64,000 bases of DNA, from assembly GCA_037975125.1 (NCBI GenBank), contig CM075852.1, positions 6,721,292-6,785,291 of the forward strand, given 5' to 3'. The position numbers and the translations under genes were made by a program. The notes under the pieces were generated by a model. The model searched no databases. It worked only from the letters and a program-made list of their open reading frames with translations, and was not told where the DNA came from. The DNA is from Latrodectus hesperus (Eukaryota; Arthropoda; Arachnida; Araneae; Theridiidae). Shown here piece by piece: positions 1 to 11,165 of this stretch (the first letter of the stretch is position 1; every line of letters begins with the position of its first letter).

Positions 1-314
1 GGAATGTCATTATGAGTTAAAATATTTTCTAGTCTGTTTATTTGTATTTCAATGTGTTATATTTATTTATGTTTCAATGTGTTGTCTTCCATTTGATATT
101 CTACTTTTGGCATTTAATTTTTCAATGTACTATTTTCCATTTGGCATTTCATTGTATTTTGTTTCATTATATTCATTGCATATTTTATAAATTATACTAT
201 TAACTATATCTTAGTAATACTATTCCAGCTGCTTTTGCGCTAAATGTACTGCTAAACTTAAAACTTAAAATTTTATATTCTTGTGCTTTTGGTTATATGT
301 CTAATTTTGCATTT
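1..314. other. AT-rich sequence, no gene seen
   Basis: Low-complexity AT-rich DNA with repeated phrases such as tttcaatgtgtt and catttgg around 45-160. These look like a short degenerate tandem array. No coding potential or RNA gene is visible. Confidence 0.5.
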
Positions 315-500
<186 letters not shown>

Positions 501-734
501 GTTATTTGTTATGATTATTTTGTAACAATATTACCTGAATCGCATCCTTAATGAAGTTATACTGAGAAAACTGTTTATTTTTTTCTATACTTTATGCATG
601 GATTTTTCAATCAACGAAATTTATGTTTTCCCAAATTTAAATCTCTTCGCATAGACAACAGATGGAGCCATTAATTACACCTGCGATATGAACAATTTAT
701 TAACTTTCCCTTAAGGTTTCATCGATTTATTTAG

Positions 735-815
735 CCACTCACTTATATTCTTGAAGGTGGGATTCAACCGATAATGGAAAACCGTTGCTGAGCCATCGTG
801 TGAATCGTTCCCCGT
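735..815 (-). mobile_element. Possible tRNA-derived SINE remnant
   Basis: Read on the minus strand, this short GC-richer patch has an A-box-like stretch (tggctcagcaacgg, near 803-790) followed by a B-box-like ggttgaatccc near 769-759. That is the spacing of a tRNA-derived SINE head. No target duplication or tail was identified, and the A box is weak. It could also be chance similarity. Confidence 0.3.
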
Positions 816-1287
816 AGGCTCTTCGAAATTTATTCTCCTACATTTGTGTAAAAAAAGCATCTCCATAGACTAGATGGAAAAATTCAGCTTAGACTTCAAG
901 AAAAGAAACTCTATGGCTTCAAAATTATTGGGAGGATTACATTTAGAACAATAGGATTTCTTTGTGATATATTGTTTACTAAATGAGAATTCTTTTTTAA
1001 TACAATATCAGAAAGCTCTATTTAATTTCTCTCATAAATAAATTGTGAGAAATGGTGATAAAGCTCTTAACTTATTTCATGAAACATATTGCAGTATATA
1101 AATTATCGGTTCTGTGTCTCTTAACATCTATTAGACAAACTGTTATCCATCAAATTATTTTATTGATTACATCAAGAAAATGAAATGTGAGTAGCTTAGA
1201 TTATACTTTCGACATTGGCACTAATTTAATTTTCTTTTCAAAGTAGACTAAAACGAAAACGATATTATTTTCAATGTATATAAACGC
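816..1287. other. AT-rich sequence, no gene seen
   Basis: Anonymous AT-rich DNA between the SINE-like patch and the TA hairpin. No open frame, RNA gene or repeat unit stands out. Confidence 0.45.
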
Positions 1288-1337
1288 TTATTAAGTTTAT
1301 TATTCAAATGTTTATAAACGATCAATGTTTATAAACG

Positions 1338-1431
<94 letters not shown>

Positions 1432-1482
1432 CGTTTATAATAGCGTTTATAAACATTGAAAATAATAAACTTAATAAATTTT
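1288..1482. repeat. Imperfect inverted repeat with a (TA)n core
   Basis: Arms of about 50 bp (roughly 1288-1340 and 1429-1482) are imperfect reverse complements. Both contain ttattaagtttattatt and several copies of tgtttataaacg. Between them is an uninterrupted TA run of about 90 bp. The whole segment could fold into one long hairpin. It may be a foldback or MITE-like element whose centre expanded, or a microsatellite inside an older palindrome. No clear target duplication was found. Confidence 0.7.
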
Positions 1483-1489
1483 ATAATAA

Positions 1490-4400
1490 TAAATATATTA
1501 TGTAGGAAAGAAAAATCTAGATTTAAATAAATGAATATAAATTTACTAGATTTAAAATCTTCGTAATAGTAGCATACAAATCCATGCTTTATTTCATATG
1601 GTATTGATAAGAATTTATAGGTTTTAATCTTTTAGTTTATGTGTTCAATAAGTATTTCAATATATGAACATTTAAATAATTATACTTTAAATTATTTACT
1701 TCAAGCAAATGATAAACAGTTTAAAAATGAAAAAAAAATTACAGATGTGAAATGCTTAATTGAATATCCACGTTTTTGAGAAAAATTGATAGTTATGAAA
1801 ACATTACAGCTTTCTTTCTTATATTTATTATTTAGGGAATAATAGGACATCTATATATTTTTCTTTTTTTAAAATTATTTTTAACTTTTTTAAAACTATT
1901 TTTAAAATACTTTTTTTAATTTTGTAACATTTAAGTACCGATATAACTCTCAATTTTTTGTGATAAGAAATGTAGACATTTCTCATTTCTATTCAATAAT
2001 AGGAAACGAAAAACATTAACAAATAATAATATTACTATTTTTAAAAGTGAAATCGTTTATATGTGAAGGAATATCTTCTTTATTTGTTTTATAAAAATTG
2101 TTTCTCAAATAATTAATTTTAAAAAATTATTTGCAAAAAGTTTTATATATTTATACGTACATTTCAGAGGTATCAACAATATTTTTTTTGAAAAAAAATA
2201 TTTTTCAGGTAATTAAATTTTTATGAATTTATTTTAAAGGAATTAGAATCTTACATTATTAAAAACATAAAGTTCATATATGTAAAACTATTTCATACCT
2301 TACTTTTATTAGTAATAAACAAAAAATTTTCTCTCAAATTAATTTTACAAACAATGTTTTTAAGACAGTTCTCTATTAATTTAAAATATATAAATCACTG
2401 TATAATTTTCTTAAATAAAAACTAAAATTATTTTCTACATTTCCACAATTTCATAGTTAGTTAACTTATTATACTAAGCTTAAAAAATTAATATTTTTTT
2501 CATACATTTTTCACAAAAGCAAATGACATAAAGTTAGCAATGTAACTGCGAATTTTAAATTAAATACTGTGTCCGATGATAGTAGTTAAGTCTTAACAGC
2601 CTTTAAATGAAAAATAATTAAATATTCAAAAAGGTGGGTTGTGCACTATTACAAAACACAGAATCCAGAAATTAAAAATGGTGACAAAACACATCTTAAC
2701 AGTTCGAATCCAAAAACTTTACTAACAGTCTTTCCTTATCCCCGATAGGGTCGCTCTGAAACACTTCAGAAGGAGGAGAGAAAATACCACAACAATTCTC
2801 TCTTTAAATTCATGCATTATATTAGCATTTAAACATTTGTATTGAATCAAATTAAATTTAGCAATGCTTTATGAAGTAATTATGACATGCACTTGCTTTG
2901 TATTTTTAACAATTCACTGTTTTCAAAGAAAAATATTTTATAAATCTTAACAACATTTAACCCGTTATAGGTAATCATATTTTTAATTTAAATCTTCCCA
3001 ATAACTATGAATAAAAAAGAAAATGTTGTGATCAGCCTATTTTATTATTACTTATTACAAGTCAAATAATTCCCCGACTCTTATTGCCAAAGTTCATACT
3101 GATTCTTCTTCTTTTCTTATATTTTTTGGCATTCAATCATGTTTTCGCATAATAAGAATCAAATGATATGTAAATTATAATAGTAATCATGATTTAACCA
3201 AATGTCCTGAATTATTATATTTTGCCACATGCCACTTACACTCGTCATTTTAATTCTCATCAACAAATTATCCTTATCCTTCCATGCTTTACAAATTAGA
3301 CAATTTTATTCCTCCCTTTTTTTCATCGTAAAATTATCTCTCGTAACCCCAAGGTTTTTGACATTTAACAACATAAAATCTAAATCTTTCTCCAGTTAAT
3401 ATCTTAGAATTACTTAAAACTGTTTTATGTTTCTACCTAAAAACCAAGCAGTTGAATAATAAATGACGGGCTATCTGCCAAATTTTTTCACGCTTTTCCA
3501 AAAATAATTGCCTGTAAATTATAGCTAAGAGTAATAGAATGTATATTAGACATGAAATAGTTTCTTCTAAGGAAATTGCATTAGTCAATTTTGGAGAGTA
3601 ATAAAAATGTACTAATTCTCAGAAAATAAGAAATTTATAGTTCATATTACTTGAAATAAATCAATTATAGTTTGTAATTATTAAGCTGTACTTAATATAG
3701 GTTTTAGTGAAGTCAATTATATATATTTAGTTATCAAATATTCTATCTTATCAGTATTTTATATCAAATCATCAATAATATATTTTTAAATAATGTTGCT
3801 TTATTTAAACTTTTATTTCCTAAAAATATTTATCCTCAATATTTTATTTTAATCCATAATGTTTCATTATAATCCACACAGTATTTGTATTTCAATAAAA
3901 ATCCCAGTATTACACTTATAATCCACAATATTTCAATTTCTTAAAAAGATTCAAATTTTTAATTCAGGAACAGCAAATAAATATAAATCTGCTTCTTAGA
4001 AATTTAAACGATAATATTTGAAAACCCTTGAATTTTATTTTTTAACTGTTTTATATAATGAATTTTTAAAGCTATATTTCATTTTACTTGAAGAAACAGT
4101 ATAATAAATAATTTTATATTGCTTGCTAAAAAAACCATTTGATGCTATTTTTTCATAAATTTTTATTTTTAAAACAATTTTCGAGCTTTTTCGTAAAATT
4201 TAAGTACACGAACATTTATATGATGAAACGGTTCTTAATTCTTCTTTAATTCAAAATTATTTCTGAATGTCAAATATCAGTCAGATATTTATGCATAATA
4301 TCGACAAATAAAAATGATATGATGTAAATATTAAACTAAATAAGTAATAACTGAAGAGTGTATTGAATGCATTATAAAAAGAGAACGAATACAAAAAGGA

Positions 4401-4699
4401 TAAAAATTAGCTAATTGCTTCCATATATGTTAGTGCGTGTGTGTGGGCGTATAATTTCATAAATTTATCCCAGGGATATTTACATTTCTATTTTATGGTC
4501 TTATATTAGAAATGCAGTTATATATCTAATTAACATATTTGCATTGCAGTAATATATACCTTGCTTACTGAAATAGAATCCCAACAAATTTTGTTTTTCA
4601 TTAAATACCAAAATTATTAAACACATTTCTAAAATAATAAAAAATATTTAAAGTTATTTATTATATCAAAAATTCTAGAATGTACTAACGTCTGTTTTT
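1490..4699. other. 3.2 kb AT-rich stretch, no gene recognised
   Basis: Long AT-rich sequence with many short poly-A and poly-T runs. The only locally GC-richer patch is around 2725-2790. No open frame of note, splice-like exon or repeat family was recognised. It could be intronic or intergenic; the sequence alone does not say. Confidence 0.5.
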
Positions 4700-4701
4700 T
4701 A

Positions 4702-5593
4702 TTAGGTTGGTGCGTATGAAATGTCGGATTCTTAAGTGATTGTATAAAACTGCATATCTTTCTTCAAAAGCTGTTTATTCAATCAAAGTTTGCTCCATTC
4801 GCTTCAATACACTTCTCCCAACGAGATTTTAAAGCGTAGATGCCTGTCTTAAAAAATTTTGGTCTTTAGAATTAATAAACTCTGATATCGAGTTTTTTAG
4901 ACTGTCTTCATTTTCATAGTGTTTGCCCCTTAAAAACAGCTCTAAATGCTTGAAAAAATGAAAATCGGTCGGCGAGAGATCCGGTGAATAGGGTGGATGC
5001 TGCCATGATGAGCATACGTTTAACCGATCCAGCTTATTTCGCTCTGTCAGTGCGTGCGGTACCCACTTGTCCATCTTCTTAACCTTGCCAATCTCAGAAA
5101 GGTGTCTCAATATCGTTGTATGGTCAACTTTCATCCTGATAGCAAGTTCCCTCGTGGATACGGCTGGATCCGCTTCCACTAGAGCCTTCAGGTCATCATT
5201 CTTCACAAACGTTTTGGGTCTTCCGCGCGGCTCATTTTGCAGTGAAAAATCGACAGTCCGAAATTTTTCGAACCAACGCTGCACTTTCCGATCGTTAACC
5301 GTATTCTCCCCAAACGCTTGGTTAATGTTGCGTGCAGCTTTTGCAGCACTATTACCAAGTTTGTACTCATATAAGAAAATGACGCAAATGTCGGCAGAAT
5401 TCATATCGGCAATAAACTCAAAAGAAATAAAAAAGGGAAGACCTTCGAGAAAACCTATTTTGCTGAAATGAGTCTCTGGCAATGGACAATACGAGTATGA
5501 ATGAGGTTATGCCAAATACAAAAGTATAACAAAAACAGGGAGGAAAACATCCGCATGTAAAGAGAATCCGACATTTCATACGCACCAACCTAA
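4702..5593 (-). mobile_element. Mariner deletion derivative, copy 1 (892 bp)
   Basis: A complete element with 31 bp perfect terminal inverted repeats (4702-4732 and 5563-5593), each beginning ttaggttggtgcgtatgaaa from the outside. It is flanked by TA on both sides (4700-4701 and 5594-5595), the duplicated mariner target. The element is 892 bp, whereas autonomous mariners are about 1.3 kb. The shortfall is an internal deletion in the transposase gene that copies 2 and 3 share. The ends look complete, so it was probably mobilised in trans by a full-length relative not present here. Confidence 0.95.
4829..5404 (-). pseudogene. Internally deleted mariner transposase, copy 1
   Basis: A 191-codon frame starting at the ATG that begins MNSADICVIF. 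An upstream in-frame TTG is not a plausible eukaryotic start. In order it keeps an N-terminal helix-turn-helix (about residues 3-47), the GRPK linker (61-64), a second helix-turn-helix (about 65-101) and the WVPHAL motif (114-119). After residue 134 it jumps to HPPYSPDL, so the region holding the first two catalytic aspartates is missing; only the third (in YSPDL) remains. One A:T base fewer in a homopolymer near 4850 shifts the frame, replacing the normal C-terminus with RQASTL. Compared with copies 2 and 3 it also has private changes, for example Cys in DICVIF and Val in VDFSLQN. It cannot be a working transposase. Confidence 0.9.
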
Positions 5594-5595
5594 TA

Positions 5596-7660
5596 TTTAA
5601 AAGAAATAAAAAAAATTAAAAAAACTAAAATTGATGCTTTAATGCTGTGGGGAAAATATTTTAAAAAAAATGGCTTGATGTAAAGAAATAACACCAAAAG
5701 GTATGTATCCAATGAAATGAAATAAGTAATATAAGTTATACCTTATAATTTTTTTATCACTAAAAGTTGTTACCTGAAATATATCCATAAGATTTTATTT
5801 CTTGAGTAATAAAATAAAAGAATATTTTTCTTACCATAAGTACTTCGAAGACTGTTGATAAAACCGGACACCTCATAACATTCTTAACCAATGGAACACA
5901 TGGCGAGAAAGTTAGAAGTGTTTGGTCAGTAAACATAAGATATAAAACATCCGAAATAACAGAATCTTTACTTTACCTACCCAAGCGAATTCACTGGTTT
6001 ATTTCATTTTACAAACTTTATCTTTAAGAGTTTAAATTTAAAAAAAATATGTGAAAAAAAATTTAACAAATACTTTTAAGACTAATATTTTCAAAACATT
6101 TAAAGAAGCTAAACAATTATTTAATATTTAAAATATTTTATCAATATACGTATTTAAGTAAGCGAATTATGAAATTAACTGTAAAAAATGAAATAGCAAT
6201 TTATATATTTGATGTTGTTGTTTTTTTTAAATAAATTCAAAATTATGATCAATTTCTTGAATCATTAAAAATATGGCATTTAACAAAATAAATCTCACAT
6301 ATTAAAATATTCAAATTTATTACAAGCTATAACTCTGCATCTTGTTTTATAATTATATTTATTATGTTCATAACATTATTAACTTAAAAAAATACTGAGA
6401 TGAATAAAATTGATGAGCAAATAAATAAATAATGTAAATAGATGATATTCTAATGTAAAATTCTTAATTTATTCCTGTAGTGATGTATATGTATATGATC
6501 AACATAAAATAACTCTAATTAAAATATTGTGGGAGATAAAATTTTCTACATTTACACGCTAGTGAATCTCAATAAATATACTTTAATGCACTGTTGAATA
6601 CATTGAAATACACTAATAGTTTTCAAATGTGTTATTGAGAGTATTTTAATGTAACATGAAAAATACTAAAACTATTTTTTTAATATTACAAAAAATTATT
6701 TACCATGTTGATAATTGTTCAATAAAGGAATTATAAATGTTTTTTGAGTAAGTTGACGTAAAAAATACCGTAAAACATCGCCATTTCAGTTATTGCCAAA
6801 TCGAATATTACATAGCTTTGATTCTGGTGAATAATTCTTATTCATTTACAATGTATGTTTCTGTAAATGATATAAAGAAACCTATTTTCTTCATTTTAAA
6901 TGTAACTTGTAATATATATAGCATATGTAAATATTGATTAGAAATTCAACTAGCAAATATGAGAAAATACTATTAACAATTATTTTAAGAATTAATCCAG
7001 CATCCTTAAGATGTCCTCATTAAAATTTTACGTCAATTATTCTTTTTATAACAAATGATAAATTCTGAAATGAGCTAATTTTATTATGAAAGCAATTAAA
7101 ATAAAATTAAATGTGTTTTTTCATTTTTTAATGCCATGTTTATTTTCTGAATCATTATTTTAAACCTCTTAAATAGTATAGTTTGTGTCTGCTAAGATAA
7201 AATGAAATCCTTGAAACAAGCTAAAAGGTAATTGCTATACAAATTAAACAATAGCAAGTAATTTATCAATCAAGAAAGATAAGTGTGAAACTTGTTAATA
7301 TAAAACGTTTGCCAAGACAAACGAATGACAAGGATACTGTTGTGTCATTCGTTATAATTTAAATCTAGACTTAAATGACTCTCTAATGTGAGTCAGAAAC
7401 AATTTCTATTTTATATTTATTAATAACTAATTTTTCAATAATATATTTTAATGAAACAAAAATTTTGAAAAAAAATTGAAATTAAAAATAATGCAAAAAG
7501 AGAAAGGAAATAAAATTCAATACATTTTAGATTATACAATATAACCTGTAAAGTTTTTTGCTTATTCCAAACATTTTTATATTGCTTCAGAATAGAATTC
7601 TTTGGTTAGAAAACCCTCACTTCATGAAAAAATTCGTTATTTCAGGACAAATTGAAATTT
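5596..7660. other. 2 kb AT-rich stretch, no gene recognised
   Basis: AT-rich anonymous sequence. A short GC-richer patch lies around 5845-5935 with no open frame. Around 7300-7350 two copies of an acgaatgacaa/ttgtcattcgt sequence form a short inverted repeat. Nothing else can be assigned. Confidence 0.45.
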
Positions 7661-7662
7661 TC

Positions 7663-7664
<2 letters not shown>

Positions 7665-7726
<62 letters not shown>

Positions 7727-7756
7727 TATATATGTATATATGTATATATATATATA
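7665..7756. repeat. (TA)n microsatellite
   Basis: Alternating TA, uninterrupted from 7665 to about 7723, then broken by AAG and TG steps up to 7756. It directly abuts a 42 bp minisatellite. Confidence 0.95.
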
Positions 7757-7762
7757 ATGGAA

Positions 7763-7870
7763 TTTTCATATTATCCTATAAAGAAAATCATACTATCTAT
7801 AAAATTTTCCTATTATCCTTTGAATGAAATCCAATTATCCATAAACTTTTCATATTATCCTAATATAAGG
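7763..7870. repeat. 42 bp minisatellite, about 2.5 units
   Basis: Units start at 7763, 7805 and 7847, each opening with ttttc(a/c)tattatcct. The first two are exactly 42 bp and the third is partial. Because 42 is divisible by three, the plus strand reads as a 14-residue peptide repeat (FSYYP...), but there is no sign of a gene. Confidence 0.8.
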
Positions 7871-8599
7871 ATAATATTTCATGAGTGCATATTTTTAAAC
7901 ATTTAATACTATTTGCGTCTTAACTGTAGGGAATCAATTTTTCATTTGCATTGCTGCAATGTTCATAAAAATTGAAGATAACATATTAAAATATGTTCTA
8001 ACTTTCGATCATGAACTTTATTGCTTTCGATAAAGTATAAAAATATGCAAGAATATTGAACAATTAGTTGATTATATCTTTTTAATATCGGCAATAAAAT
8101 AATTTCAAAATAACCATAAATCAATTATATTTTTAATTTAAGTATGCACGTATATTCTCACAAATCGCTTGGGAATAATATAGAAACTGAATCTGGAATC
8201 GGATTGAAAGCAATTTCTTATATATTCAGATATTCATAAAATGAAGAGAAAGAAATTAAATTAACTTTATATCAACTGAAGAAAACTTAAATACAAACTT
8301 GAAATTTCTAGACATCTTCAAAAATAAAAATTCAGATGTTATAACAATATAACTAAATCTTTTAATATTATAAATTTTAATTGGCATTCCTTTTGGGAAA
8401 AATGCCTTGTAAATTATATCTCGAACATTAATAAATTATTATCGGAACTAAAAAGCGTATTGGGTGAGATAAAATTGCAAAATTCAAGGCATCTTGTTTA
8501 ATGCAACACTGAGTTTCGATTCGATAACCAGATTAGTTTAAATAGACTGTAATTACCAAAGACTATTAGTTAATATTAAGAACAAATAAACTTCATTTC
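7871..8599. other. AT-rich sequence, no gene seen
   Basis: Anonymous AT-rich DNA between the minisatellite and the retroelement relic. No motif, open frame or repeat was recognised. Confidence 0.45.
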
Positions 8600-8710
8600 A
8601 AAAAAACTGCATAACTGAGAATGCTTGCACTGATGTTTGGATTTTGAGTGATAGTTTTAGCTCCATTCAGAATTTATCTGAATGGTAGAGTCATGGGGAC
8701 CGAACAACTA

Positions 8711-8931
8711 CAGTGAGTGTAAAAAGTATTCGTACAATACGACAATTGATTTAAAAGAGATCCGTTCATAAAAATTATTAACATAAATTCCATATTAATT
8801 AATTAGAAATATATAATAGAACATATTTTCACTAGTTTCATGTGAAATTTACACAAAAATAATTTTATACATGAATAAATATTTACAAAACTGAAACAAT
8901 CCAACATCTTGTAGTGTAAAAAGTATTCGTA
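8711..8931 (+). repeat. Tc1-like left terminal inverted repeat (IR/DR)
   Basis: The outer motif begins at 8711 and a second copy of gtgtaaaaagtattcgtac sits at about 8914-8932. Paired transposase-binding motifs within one long terminal repeat are known from IR/DR-type Tc1 elements. Confidence 0.85.
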
Positions 8932-8971
8932 CATCAGGCATATATTGGCCGACAGAATCATAATATTACAG

Positions 8972-9991
8972 CTAATACCTTGTAGGATATCCTTTAGTTC
9001 GAATAACTGCCTTGAGTATCTTTGGCATCGATTCCACCAATTTTGCTGTTATTGAACTAGATATGGCGTTCCATTCTTGATTAAGAGCCGATTCCAAATC
9101 ATTTTTATTAGATATATGTCTGGATCTAATATTTTCATCAAGAACGTCCCATAAATTCTCGATGGGGTTGAGGTCCGGCGATTGAGGAGGAAGTTTCATG
9201 AAATTTGGGGTATTATATAGTATCCAGAGCCTTGTGTTTAGGGATGTGTGCTTGGTGTCGTTATCATGCATGAAAACGCAATCACCATTCAAGCCCATTT
9301 TTGTTGCACTAGGTTCTAAATTATTGCTTAAAATGTCAATATAAAGTTGATGATGCAGAATGCCTTTAATAAATACTAATTTGCCCACCCCAGAAGCACT
9401 CACCCCCCCCAAACAAGTAGACTTCCACTCCCATGTTTCACTGTTGGCACTAAATTCTTAGGATGCATTTCTGTATTGTGCTTTCTCCATACCATTCGTC
9501 TCCCGTCCGATCCAAATATGTTGTATTTACTTTCGTCTGTAATATTTTCCCAGAAATCTGGACTTTCATAACGTATTGCTTGGCGAAAGACAATCGCAGC
9601 TCTCGATTCTTCTCATTAATAAAGAATTTTCGTCTCGCAACACGGCCATGGAAACCTTCATTTCTGCATGAAATTCAAACAGTACTTACAGAGACTGCTG
9701 TTCCCATGTTCTTTAGTTCTGATGTTAATGTAAGAGCACTTATTTTGGGATCCTTCTTTAATGAATGTACCAAAAACCATTTGTCAGATGATGTCAATAG
9801 ATATGGTCGCCCAGTACGAGAACTGTTTTCAACCGTTAGAGTGGCAGCAAACTTTTTTATGATTGACTTCATAGTTGAACGGGGTCTACCAACCAGATCA
9901 GAAATCTTGTTGTACGATTTATCATTTTTACGGAGCTTTAAAATCACAGTTCTCTTTCGAAAACACTTGTGTTTTCACTTTTACGATCCAT
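8972..9991 (-). pseudogene. Tc1-like transposase pseudogene (about 340 codons)
   Basis: The gene starts at an ATG at 9991 (MDRKSENTSVF) and ends at a stop at 8972, the usual size for a Tc1 transposase. A single-base shift follows the first codons. An N-terminal helix-turn-helix region with the GRP motif (VENSSRTGRPYLL) follows. The middle segment (GFHGRVARRKFFINEKNREL) lies in another frame. The catalytic triad is still visible: Asp in TDESKYNIFGSDGR, Asp in FMHDNDTKHTS, and Glu in SPDLNPIENLWD, a DD34E pattern. It ends in YPTRY. I count at least four frame changes (near 9950, 9655, 9560 and 9405), so no active enzyme is made. Its ancestor would have cut and pasted the surrounding element. 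Confidence 0.9.
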
Positions 9992-10135
9992 TACAGAATT
10001 TCTAGTTTCTCACTACACTAAAATTTCCACTGAAGAACCTTTTAAGTAACTTATAAGATGACGTCAATTAAGTACATCTTAATGGCTAAACCAATCACAA
10101 AATATAACTAAAAAAAATTTGCATTTCTTTTAGTA

Positions 10136-10356
10136 TACGAATAGTTTTTACACCACAAGATGTTGGATTTTTACAGTTTTGTAAATATTCATTCACGTAT
10201 AAAATTATTTTTGTGTAAATTTCACATGAAACTAGTGAGAATATGTTCTATTATGTATTTATTATTAATTAAAATGGAATTTATGTTTATAATTTTTATG
10301 AACGAATCTCTTTTAAATCAACAGTCGTACTGTATAAATACTTTTTACACTCACTG
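10136..10356 (-). repeat. Tc1-like right terminal inverted repeat (IR/DR)
   Basis: The reverse complement of the left repeat with scattered substitutions. The inner motif copy is at about 10136-10155 and the outer one ends at 10356. Confidence 0.85.
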
Positions 10357-10851
10357 TAGGAACATCGTCCAACTTTCAAATTGCTTGATTGCCAATGTTA
10401 AGATCACCTTTCAGAGGGTTCCAACGCATGTGAACGTGTACGGTAATCAAATTGCTGATGTTCTGGCATGAGAGAGCAGCCGTAAGAATATTGTTATGGG
10501 GGCTGCCTTACTTTTACAGAGATCACCACCCGAGTCAGGCAATATGTCTGTTCTTCTTGAGGAGAACCCCGTGCATGAATGGTATGCGGAAAAACCATCC
10601 TGGTGCTGTCCCGATTAGGGTTGGCAAAAGGCGCCATCCATCAACTCTCGCTGGATTTAGAAGTGGACACAACGTCATGTGATGAGCCATAAGGTTTATC
10701 TCCAGGGTTCAAAATGCAATGTGACTGACTCAATGCAATGCTCCTGCTCACATATGGTCTGCATCGGTTTAAATAAAGGCCAGCTATTCTCGAGCCCTGA
10801 GGCTGTGCTCCATTGTTTGAAGACGTTCGAGCTAATGGACCTGGTTTGATG

Positions 10852-11165
10852 TTCTTCTTCTTCTTCTTCTTAGAATTGGGTTTGTATGTCATTGGGCACC
10901 TCTGCTTTTATCAGCATTTTGTACCATTAACTCCAAACCCAATGTTTCCTAGTTCCAGTTGCTCGGGTCACCCACTTTATTAATAAAGACCGATAACCCT
11001 TTAATGGAGTCTAGGTGTAACTCTCTAGTATGGATGATGCCTAAAGAGGTTAATCTAGGGAGGGCAAGAGCCTCGCATTCATAAATGATATGCTCTGCCG
11101 TTTCCTCTTGCGTATGACATTTCCAGCAGATAGGGTCTTGCTGAAATAGTCCCATCTGGTCAGAG
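10852..11165 (-). mobile_element. Non-LTR retrotransposon 3' end with (AAG)n tail
   Basis: On the minus strand a frame starting near 11160 reads MGLFQQDPICWKCHTQEETA and continues EHIIYECEALALPRLTSLG. This is a CxxC...H...C arrangement like the zinc-binding stretch after RNase H in R1- or Jockey-type LINE polyproteins. It stops at 10949. About 75 bp of 3' untranslated sequence follow, then an (AAG)n tail at 10852-10871. The tail directly abuts the stop codon of the neighbouring plus-strand relic, consistent with insertion there by target-primed reverse transcription. Sequence upstream of the MGLF region is out of frame or lost, so this is a truncated dead copy. Confidence 0.65.

Larger units (their letters stand above)
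8711..10356 (-). mobile_element. Tc1-like DNA transposon, full length, decayed
   Basis: A 1646 bp element flanked by TA (8709-8710 and 10357-10358) and starting cagtgagtgtaaaaag at both ends. Terminal inverted repeats of about 221 bp (8711-8931 and 10136-10356) are roughly 90% alike by eye. Each contains the motif gtgtaaaaagtattcgtac or a close variant at its outer and inner end, the IR/DR arrangement of some Tc1 elements. One transposase gene fills the interior on the minus strand. The element landed inside the RNase H region of a non-LTR retrotransposon. Confidence 0.93.
8610..10849 (+). mobile_element. Non-LTR retrotransposon RNase H relic, split by Tc1
   Basis: Two pieces, about 8610-8710 and 10357-10849, join in one frame once the Tc1-like insertion is removed. 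The left piece reads DVWILSDSFSSIQNLSEW, with the RNase H catalytic Asp in SDS at about 8647-8652. The frame continues across the TA target into TFQRVPTHVNVYGNQIADVLA, where GNQIAD carries the second conserved Asp. Decayed C-terminal sequence follows, including FRSGH near 10655, and ends with LMDLV and a stop at 10849. This order matches the ribonuclease H tail of LINE-type polyproteins common in spiders. In-frame stops (after SEW and after VLA) and later shifts show it is dead. The upstream reverse transcriptase is absent, as in a 5'-truncated copy. Confidence 0.75.

Noticed and set aside
5067..5471. 134-codon frame opposite the mariner transposase (also at 15324-15728 and 18701-19105)
   Set aside because: It is the antisense shadow of the transposase gene; the real motifs are on the other strand.
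5405..5482. 26-residue N-terminal extension of the mariner frame beginning MPETHF
   Set aside because: It would need a TTG start, and mariner transposases begin close to the first helix-turn-helix. The ATG at MNSAD is the sensible start.
9463..10005. 180-codon plus-strand frame inside the Tc1-like element
   Set aside because: Antisense to the transposase pseudogene, where catalytic and helix-turn-helix motifs are visible on the minus strand.
10641..10892. Minus-strand 83-codon frame with a lysine run
   Set aside because: The lysines are the translated (AAG)n tail of a retroelement, and the rest is antisense of the LINE relic.
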